From: Atopsyche davidsoni
Lineage: Eukaryota; Arthropoda; Insecta; Trichoptera; Hydrobiosidae
Length of the DNA stretch: 64,000 nucleotides
Direction: 5' to 3'
Assembly (NCBI GenBank): GCA_022113835.1
Contig: JAILWY010000011.1
Location: forward strand, 1,612,001-1,676,000
Shown here in pieces: positions 56,786 through 64,000 of this stretch (positions are counted from its first letter, which is position 1; every line of letters starts with the position of its first letter). The position numbers and the translations under genes were made by a program. The notes under the pieces were generated by a model. It worked only from the letters and a program-made list of their open reading frames with translations, did not search any database and was not told the DNA's origin.

Positions 56786-58590
56786 AGCGATCAGGACACG
56801 AGGTGTGGGTGTCACAGAGTGGACGGAATTAAATATATTAAATTTATAGTCTCATTCAATGTGCTAAAATTACCCCTCGCACGAGCGTCACTGTATGACG
56901 TCACGACATGCGAACTTGGACCGAATATTTATATATTTTATTTTAAATAATCTATACAATTATTATGAACTAAATTAAAAAAAAAAACTAAGTACGTTAT
57001 TATTATTATCCAATAATTAAAATGGCGTATTTATGTTGCCATCTTTCACTGGCGACCTCCTTTTTAGATAAAGTAGATGCTATTTTTTTTTAGATATACC
57101 TTAGGATTACTGAAAAATATTATAACGTCGATTTTCACGAACTAAATGTTTTATCCAAAAACTGTCTTCATTAGTATTAGGCAAATAAAATTTGGTATTT
57201 TATATAGTATATAATTTATTTATATAATTATTATAAAAGTGCTGCAAACGTACTTATTAGGTACACATTGATAAACAAGTTTGATAATTTTTAAAATTAG
57301 CCCACGGATTACTTAAACTTGAGATATGAAAGTTTTATAAAATAGATTAGATATATACCTTAAGTGAATTTATTGAAATATAAATCAAATTTAAATCATA
57401 AATTTATACCATAAAATCCAAAGATTTAAAAAAGATAAAAACATATTTTTTTTTTAATGCTTATTGATTGATCGAAATTTTTATCGAAATCAAAATGACG
57501 AGTTTATTTACATATGAAAACTGTAATAAATAATTCATATCAGTACGTTTGCACTGCAAGATGCTTAAATTATTAACCCTAAACGTACAGACGGGGTCGA
57601 TGACCTCAACAATGACGTGTCATCATGTCAATCATTTTAACGAACCATCAACGATGATGTGATTACGAATGCAATGATATTAATAATGCACGTCATTATT
57701 AGATATTACCTGTTTTTTAAAATTATTACAATAATAATTTTTATATAATACATAAACGCTTTATTTTTTTGTTAAAACCTTGAAACCACAGTCAATATTT
57801 TTTTTTAATAAAAAATAAATTTTAATATTTTTTTGTTACATTTAAGATTTTACCGCAAATGCATCAGTGATAAAAAATATATTTTAATAATTTTTTTTTA
57901 TTCTAAAATTATGAAACTTATATTTATTGGCATATATATTAAATAAAATACTAAATAATTATTGTGTTTATATAATGTAAAAAATATATAAAAATAGAAA
58001 AAAATCGGTAGTGATAATAACTAAGGTGTAATTTTAAACTTTATTTATTCGCATTAGATTCAGTATTATCTTCATTGATTGATTGGCTGATTCATCAGCT
58101 GGAGCAGTCTAGATTATTCGTATCTGCTGAGGCGTCTCAAGGTCATCTCTGCATGAGGCTGGAGCCGTGAAAAATTGATGACGACTATCCCCCAAGTCCC
58201 TTTGAAGACCACAGAGTCTTTCTTCACATCTTCAGTTGTTGAGATCAAATGCACACCCCTTAAAGCATATTGTGAACCTTTTAAACTTGTGATAGTTATA
58301 AATTCGGATTGACGTATTTTAAACTAGTTTAAACTATATTTTAGAGCTTGCTATGCATTATTAGTAAAAAAATATCACAATGAGTAAATAAAAAGTATAA
58401 ATATTACTGGTCTTGGAAAATAATGTTTCACCGGAATTTACTGCCCATATGACACAGTTATTAACTGAAAACACAATGTCTATTTATATTATTGAAATAT
58501 GCAACAAATTTTTTTATTTTTTTTATTTTATAAATATAAAGCTTTTATATCATTTTATTAATAAAAAAAGGAGTATAAATTATCGTATTA
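56786..58590. other. AT-rich spacer, nothing recognised
   Basis: No gene, RNA or repeat could be supported. Confidence 0.5.
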
Positions 58591-58594
58591 TTCT

Positions 58595-58855
58595 TCAAGT
58601 GCCTCTCGTTAGAGGAGGTTAGTGACCAATTCAATGAACACATACTTGTCCCGGGCCAGTCTTACTGATTCATCCACTGTCGCAAATTCCGCATCCACGT
58701 TAGCATTCTTCTTCCGATGCCTATTTTTCCTTTATTATTTCGAAAAGTATGGCCAAAATAACCTTGTGTCTTTACCATCGTTATGAGTTCTTTTTCTTTG
58801 CGCATTCTGTGCAAGACTCTCTCATTTGTGACGTGGTACCGTATTAGACAGTATT
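58595..58855 (-). mobile_element. Non-LTR retrotransposon 3' fragment, minus strand
   Basis: In the plus reading CAAGTGCCTCTCGTTAGAGG, TTACTGATTCATCCACTGTC, GCAAATTCCGCATCCACGTT and GCATTCTGTGCAAGACTCTC. The reverse complement is the 3' coding end and tail of the family at 59290-59755. A second copy of the first ~120 bp stands at 60510-60655. Confidence 0.65.
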
Positions 58856-59285
58856 TATAATATAATTATTACTGTGGTGGTTGATTAACGAATTTCTTGG
58901 TTTTGTTGAATATTTTTTCCGAAGCAGTATATAAAAAAAAATTCTGCTGAATCGCTCGATTGACTTAAAAGTCGTTCGCACGCGAGCCCGCTGGGAATGT
59001 AAGCAATCGCTGCAAAAACAATAAATACACAATGCCAACGCCAACACAATGCCAAATAATTAAGTAATATTACGCTATAGCCTGCATATTCTTGTTTTTT
59101 ATCCTTCGTTGTAATGCATTAGAGCCTTGTGCAAAAAAATATTTAGTCCTAGTTTTAAAAGGAAAATTCCAATCGGAATAATGAGAGGTCGTCCCATTTA
59201 CCATTTTCTTCTGTTTAATCAGTTGGTTAGCCTCGCACGTTTGAGTGGAAAGAGTTAAAGAAATTAAATATTTTGGTTAAATAGG
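58856..59285. other. Spacer between retrotransposon fragments
   Basis: Nothing recognised. Confidence 0.4.
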
Positions 59286-59289
59286 AACT

Positions 59290-59755
59290 GGGATACTGAC
59301 CAGGAAATTAAAGTGAGGATTGAGACAGCACGCAGTACGTTTAATAACTTGAGAAAAGTACTATGCTCAAGAGATATAACACAGAAACCTCGCTGGAGAT
59401 TCACTCAGTTCTCCTTTATGGAGTTGAAGCTTGGACACTCACTAAGACAGCTACTATGCGAAGAATTGAAGAGGTTTTAAATGTGGCTGTATAGAAGAAT
59501 CCTTAAAATACCATGGGTTGACCGCGTCACACGTGAGTGAGTCTTGGCACTGTTGGTATAGAAGCGGAAGTATCCTACAGCTGATTGTCCAAGGAAAAAT
59601 CGAAGGAAAAAGTGGCATTGGAAGGAGGAAGTATACGTGGATGCGGAATTTACCCCTGTGGCTGGAGGTCAGAAGTACGCCCGAATTAGTGAGACTAGCC
59701 CAGGATAGAATTATCTTCGATGAAATGGCCACCAACCTCCAATGAGGAGAGGCGT
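59290..59755 (+). pseudogene. Non-LTR retrotransposon ORF2, C-terminal remnant
   Basis: In shifting frames: RIETARSTFNNLRKVLCSRD, SVLLYGVEAWTLTKTATMRR, MWLYRRILKIPWVDRVT, LLQ/LIVQGKIEGKSGIGRRKYTWM and LVRLAQDRIIFDEMATNLQ. The YGVEAWTLT, YRRxLxIPWxDRVT and GKIEGKxGxGRR blocks are the conserved C-terminus of reverse-transcriptase proteins of many insect non-LTR elements. The polymerase core lies beyond the truncated 5' end. Several stops make it dead. This is the best copy in the window and the reference for the fragments at 5553, 11725, 54255, 58595, 60510 and 61150. Confidence 0.82.
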
Positions 59756-59834
59756 CAAACTTCGACACAACCAAAACCATCCGAACGGTAACTCGCCAAA
59801 AGAGTCCCATTCTGCGTGTTTTAAATAGGATGGC

Positions 59835-59885
59835 GCAGTGGTTTGATCGTCAGTTGGGTCGCAGCGTGTGTAGGCAGCTTTAATA
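59835..59885. mobile_element. CCTACACACG-family right end only
   Basis: GATCGTCAGTTGGGTCGCAG followed by CGTGTGTAGGCAGCTTTA is the family's right end. No left end is found within 300 bp. Confidence 0.6.
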
Positions 59886-60155
59886 AATTGTAAGCACGAG
59901 GATGTGTCAATACAAAAGACCCATCGATTGCTTTCGCCGTCCCGGCGGTTCCCACAAGCCGGCCTTATTGTCCGAGGCTCGGAGCGGGCCGCGAGGTCAG
60001 GCCGGCGGCTCCAGCGAGGACCATCATCCAATTGTGGATGATTGAACCATTGTCAGCCCCTCATCTCTGGGGCTCGTGGATATATATATATATATACATA
60101 TAAATTATTTATATTCTAAGATTTTTTATTTTATGTTAGTTTACAATCTTGTCAG
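59886..60155. other. GC-richer spacer
   Basis: Open frames exist on the minus strand at 59920-60030 but no domain is recognised. A TATA run lies at 60080-60100. Confidence 0.35.
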
Positions 60156-60159
60156 GTCT

Positions 60160-60390
60160 TATGCTTTGTTAATGACAATACGGTATGTGGCTGTCCTATG
60201 CTCGTGGCACAGGTTACGGGGCTTACGAGGTGTGGCTTAGGTGGTAGCGTACATGGTAGTGTGTGTAGGGTAAAATACGTGTAAAAGAACTCTTTTGTTG
60301 CATGAGTTAAATAAATAGGTTTAAAAAAAAACATTGCATAACAAGAGGGTAAGCTGAGAGAATTTACTGAGTTTATATAATGCACATTTC
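60160..60390 (-). repeat. Inverted single unit of the AAGCCCC-CCTGxG family
   Basis: In reverse complement: TATAAACTCAGTAAATTCTC, CCTACACACACTACCATGTA, CGCTACCACCTAAGCCACAC, CGTAAGCCCCGTAACCTG. It matches the 29610-29855 unit along its length and the array at 52780-53560 in its second half. Confidence 0.6.
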
Positions 60391-60509
60391 GAAAAAACAG
60401 ATTATTATAAGAAAAAAATATCTTTTTTTTTATTTTGCGTACAGTTAAGAAATATGAAGCTTTTATATTATTTTATTAATAAAAAAAGGAGTATAAATTA
60501 TCGTATTAT
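60391..60509. other. Short AT-rich spacer
   Basis: The sequence around 60455-60505 (ATGAAGCTTTTATATTATTT) also precedes the copy at 58595, so the repeated unit may begin earlier than marked. Confidence 0.4.
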
Positions 60510-60655
60510 TCTTCAAGTGCCTCTCGTTAGCAAAGGTTAGTGACCAATTCAATGAACACATACTCGTCCTGGGCCAGTCTTACTGATTCATCCGACTTCC
60601 ATCCACTGTCGCAAATTCCGCATCCACGTTAGCATTCTGCTTCCGATGATTATTT
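60510..60655 (-). mobile_element. Non-LTR retrotransposon 3' fragment, minus strand
   Basis: Nearly the same as 58595-58730, including CAAGTGCCTCTCGTTAG and CCACTGTCGCAAATTCCGCA. The flanks upstream are also shared, which suggests a segmental duplication, or two insertions of one subfamily. Confidence 0.65.
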
Positions 60656-61145
60656 TTATAAATATAATTTTTTCCGACTAACATGATTGAAACTGAGTTT
60701 GATAATGGCAACGTGAAAGATTGCCGAAAATTATCTCAAGTATTTATTTATTTAAAATATAATTTTTTTTATTAATTTTATAAATCGGCGCCATCTATTG
60801 GATAGTAAATAATATATTTTTCTCTAATTATATGGAAAAGTAATTCAATACGTTTGTTATTTGTGGCAAATCAACCGTTATCTTTTACTGAATTTAATTA
60901 ATTACGTTTAATCATTTTTACACAAAAAACAAGATGGCACTGTGTAGAAACATGTTTATTTAATTAAGGCTTTTAAAAATAACGTGTGTTCAAAATTTTA
61001 TTTTGCAGCAATTATGGTGTTTAAATTTTATAACAATTTTAGCCAAATTTAAATAAATTTAATAATAACATTAGGCTTAGAGATATACTTTACACGGCAT
61101 ACTGTTTATTTCATTGCAGTCGATGGACAATCAGTTTCAGTAGGC
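60656..61145. other. AT-rich spacer, nothing recognised
   Basis: No supported feature. The GGCGCCATCTATTGGATAG string at 60786 resembles common transposon ends but has no partner here. Confidence 0.4.
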
Positions 61146-61149
61146 TGTA

Positions 61150-61390
61150 TTTGGTATTTCTGAAAATTCCAAAATAGGATACCTTATGCTTTTTTACCAT
61201 TGTCAGAAGTTCTTATTCTTTGCTCTCATTTGTGAAGCGATCAATCCATGGTATTTTGAGTATTTCCCATGGTTGCTGCCTCAAGTGTCCAGGCCACAAC
61301 TCCATAAAGAAGAACTGAGATAACAGACAAGTTTCCAATGATATGCCTCTGGGACATATTATTATATGCTTTCTCAATTCTCACTTAAAT
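61150..61390 (-). pseudogene. Non-LTR retrotransposon ORF2 fragment, minus strand
   Basis: The minus strand reads MSQRHIIGNLSVISVLLYGV then VAWTLEAATMGNTQNTMD, equivalent to the YGVEAWTLT-IPW region at 59400-59520. Stops and shifts interrupt it. Confidence 0.6.
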
Positions 61391-61395
61391 TTTAT

Positions 61396-61397
<2 letters not shown>

Positions 61398-61456
<59 letters not shown>
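61398..61456. repeat. (TA)n microsatellite
   Basis: About 29 uninterrupted TA units, the longest in the window. Confidence 0.95.
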
Positions 61457-61460
<4 letters not shown>

Positions 61461-61780
61461 TTATCAGGATATCTGAATTTGGATGTCAGATGGACGCGGA
61501 ATAAAAATAAATAGCTTGTATTATAATTTGATTTCTCTACTCCATGGCTCTTACTTCTCACTCAAATTATCCATATTTGATATCTTTGTTTGGGTGTTAT
61601 TATTTTTTTTTATATATAAATATATCTTGTACGTCTAGCAATGTCGATTTCCATGAAATTGACTTTTCACGGTCTTGTAAGAATTAATTACTCTTGATAA
61701 ACAATCAACCGATGTTATCTGCTCGGTGATAAGTCAATTTCTCATTTTCGCGTCAGTTGGTTGAGTACACAATTTTCAAA

Positions 61781-61825
61781 ATGGTCGTGTGCGGAGGCTT
61801 TTTGAAAATCTTCGGCTACAGAGGG
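61781..61825 (+). CDS. Candidate 56-residue basic protein, exon 1
   Basis: ATG in the context TTTTCAAAATGGTC opens MVVCGGFLKIFGYRG, followed directly by a strong GTGAGT donor; phase 0. A GC-richer leader with TCAGTTGG (Inr-like TCAGT) lies 25 nt upstream. Joined to exon 2 at 63722-63847 it gives 56 residues with net positive charge. I recognise no family. The start, donor, acceptor and stop form a coherent model, but small two-exon frames can arise by chance. Confidence 0.5.
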
Positions 61826-63721
61826 GTGAGTGTTGAATTTTCGTTTTTCTTGATGTCATAGTCATGTGGGTCCGTGCCCAATGACTGAGAGAGGCTGCTG
61901 CATCTGCATACATCTGCAATCTCACATACATCCCGAATTAAATATTGTGTTGTGATATTTTTTAGTGTTATTTGTTTCAAAATATTTTTAATATTTTGAC
62001 GAAATGAATGAGCACAAGTACCATGACTTCATAAAATTTAATTATCATTCTATGTTTAATATTCAAAGTTTGATTACTAATGATGGCCATAATCAAATAA
62101 TTGATGACTCAAAATAATCGATTTATTTGATGAATAATTAATTATTCATTGATTCTCGATGCTGACCCTAAATAACTCAACACTGTATTAAATATTTACT
62201 CTAGAGTTAGACATATTCGGTTATACTGAATAATTGATTGATCGATTTATTTTTTTATATTTATACAAAGATAGAATTTAATATTCGTGTGATTCATATA
62301 TTTTTAATTCTATATTCAGCTTTGTTTGATTAAAAAAGTCTTCATATCGATTTTTATATTCATATATAATACACAGTACATTACTAACACACATTGACGA
62401 TAAATATGACTAACACACATTGACGGCTGTTAGTAATGATTAACTCTTTGTTAGTGACTTATATTAATTGTTTGAAATATTTTTGAGTCAAATGCTTGGA
62501 AAATAATGGCGATGATTTCCGCGTTTGTTAATCGCTTGTTATCTTCGATAGGCACTTCTGCATAAATCCTTATTTATTGTTCTCTTATCTCAGATTCCAG
62601 GAAGATATGCTACACTCAATTATCAGTGTCCTACTTGTACAATTATCAGCAAAACGAATTAATTTCATATCATTTATTTATTCAGGATAATTGCAATCGA
62701 TTCCGATAGTGAATAAATTTAATTCTTAAAAAAATCAATCTAGGATTTTTTTCAACTAGTGAATCACAGATTTGCATGACCTGTCAGATAACAACACTTT
62801 GAAGGTTATTTTTTTTAAGATGGGTATATATTAAAACAGCAAAAAGCCCCAAATAAAAAAAGACAGGAAAACTTCTTTAAAGGTCAAAATATATTAATAG
62901 TATTAAAACGTATGGCTTTGTTTTAAACATTCTGCAATATGAGTACTTTTTATAAATATTACATATAGTGGAGATTTTTTTTTAAAATACTGTTTATTTT
63001 ATAATATAAAAAAAATTCTCAGAGAGTCTAGCGGAATGGTTTATAAAACTAGTATCAATTAACGTAGCTCATGATTACTTCTTACAAACGTTAAATTACC
63101 ACACGTAAATTTTTGCATTTTTAAAAATTATTATTTAAAAATATATAACCAAAAACTTTGCTAAAAGAAATGTGAAATTGTTTTTAATTTTTAAAAAAAA
63201 TACGTTTTGTTGTTTATATTACAAACTTTCTACAGCATTATTAATTTCCTGACACTTTGTTATTAATCCATAAAAAGTATGCTTCCCGCTAAATTCTTCC
63301 TTTTATTAAAAAATATATAAATTTTGACCTTTGTACTTTTAGTTCTAAGGAAAATGCTTTTTTCTCTCTTATTTTTTTCCTTGTTAATTCTACAAAGATT
63401 TACGCTCCTTTTAAATACCTACCCTTGTTGCCGCTTGGTTTTTCAGGCGACCTTTCTCTACTTTACAACCCTGACCGGTTATTTTGCTGTAACGCCTACA
63501 GTATTAAATAAATGCGGCTTACCAGTGCCCACGTATATGAAACTAACCAAAACCTTCGCAAAATCGTTTTTTTTTTTTTGGGTATAGTAAATTTTATTTA
63601 AAACTGAACGACGCCAAATTTTTTTCATTTTTATGCCACGAACAGCAAATAGAATATTTTACCACACACATATGAGTTCATAGTATCAATAGAAGTAACT
63701 GCTGTTTATAGCTTTTTCCAG
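61826..63721 (+). other. Intron of the candidate small-protein gene
   Basis: 1896 nt, GTGAGT to CTTTTTCCAG. AT-rich; no repeat is recognised. A Phe/Leu-rich open frame at 63324-63587 has low complexity and is treated as chance. Confidence 0.5.
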
Positions 63722-63847
63722 TCTGGTTGGTGTCTGCTGGTCCGCATGAGGACACTGATCAGGCCAACAACCCTCAGCAAGGGCGGAATGCGTGTAGAAA
63801 TGCATCGCGTGCCCTTCAAAATCAAGCAATTCTACAAAAGACTATGA
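63722..63847 (+). CDS. Candidate 56-residue basic protein, exon 2 and stop
   Basis: After a pyrimidine-rich CTTTTTCCAG acceptor the phase-0 frame reads SGWCLLVRMRTLIRPTTLSK, GGMRVEMHRVPFKIKQFYKRL, then TGA. This 126-nt block is clearly GC-richer than the DNA on either side, as expected of coding sequence. A second frame is also open to the window edge, but the only donor phase available selects this one. The protein is rich in Arg and Lys with a short hydrophobic WCLLV; no signal peptide or known domain is evident. Size and charge would suit a ribosomal or mitochondrial accessory protein, which is only a guess. Confidence 0.5.
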   Translation, partial: SGWCLLVRMRTLIRPTTLSKGGMRVEMHRVPFKIKQFYKRL

Positions 63848-64000
63848 GTCGAAAATATCATTCAAAGAATTATAAATATATATTCTACTTTAAACTTGAA
63901 AACTACTCATATACCAGGTTTTATCAGATGTGCACACCCTTGTGGAAAGCATCCCCCAATCGCTGGTACTCCCACCAACCCCATTATCGAACATGGATTT
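63848..64000 (+). other. Possible 3' UTR, cut by the window edge
   Basis: AT-rich at first, then mixed composition. No AATAAA is seen before the end of the window. Confidence 0.3.

Noticed and set aside
63722..64000. Alternative open frame to the window edge in exon 2 of the small gene
   Set aside because: The only GT donor in exon 1 leaves phase 0, which selects the frame ending at 63847. The second half of the alternative frame is AT-rich and low-complexity.

Overview
This is a eukaryotic window, almost certainly from an insect. It is AT-rich with isolated GC-rich patches, has long introns, and is crowded with DNA-transposon remnants, MITEs and non-LTR retrotransposon tails. The fatty-acid-binding-protein exons read like insect FABPs; their C-terminal half reminds me of lepidopteran members, so Lepidoptera is a tentative guess. 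Nothing suggests a prokaryotic insert, and there is no CRISPR array or operon.

Three genes can be supported. (1) Positions 3996-15924, minus strand: the 5' coding part of a myosin XVIII gene (Mhcl / MYO18A-like). Three coding exons join in phase 0 and give the first 478 residues: a Lys/Glu-rich N-terminus, a proline-rich linker, a PDZ domain and the start of the pre-motor linker. The motor exons must lie beyond the left edge. (2) Positions 31126-52567, minus strand: one intracellular fatty-acid-binding protein gene with shared exons 2-4 and two alternative first exons about 10.4 kb apart. Both first exons are 73 nt of coding sequence with the same splice phase, so each makes a complete 132-residue protein differing only in the first 24 residues. 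(3) Positions 61781-63847, plus strand: a two-exon candidate for a 56-residue basic protein that I do not recognise.

The rest is intron and intergenic DNA rich in repeats. Left part (1-16 kb, inside and around the myosin gene): a piggyBac-like MITE nested inside a hAT-like element, three mariner-related remnants, a 131-bp minisatellite, and retrotransposon tails. Middle (16-31 kb): a hAT MITE with a perfect 8-bp target duplication and an internal minisatellite, a near-perfect 26-bp hairpin, a cluster of MITEs with CCTACACACG ends, and a CpG-rich island at 28.4-29.3 kb. FABP introns (32-52 kb): a 2.2-kb transposon with decayed coding sequence and, at 45.9-48.2 kb, a roughly 98-bp inverted-repeat pair enclosing a YqaJ-type nuclease fragment. 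Right part (52-61 kb): a ~172-206 bp tandem array directly upstream of the distal FABP promoter, a foldback element with 63-bp arms around a tRNA-like core, and several fragments of one non-LTR retrotransposon.

All calls were made by reading the sequence. Exon junctions rest on GT/AG sites plus phase and homology; repeat families rest on matches between copies in the window and on recalled family features, not on database searches.
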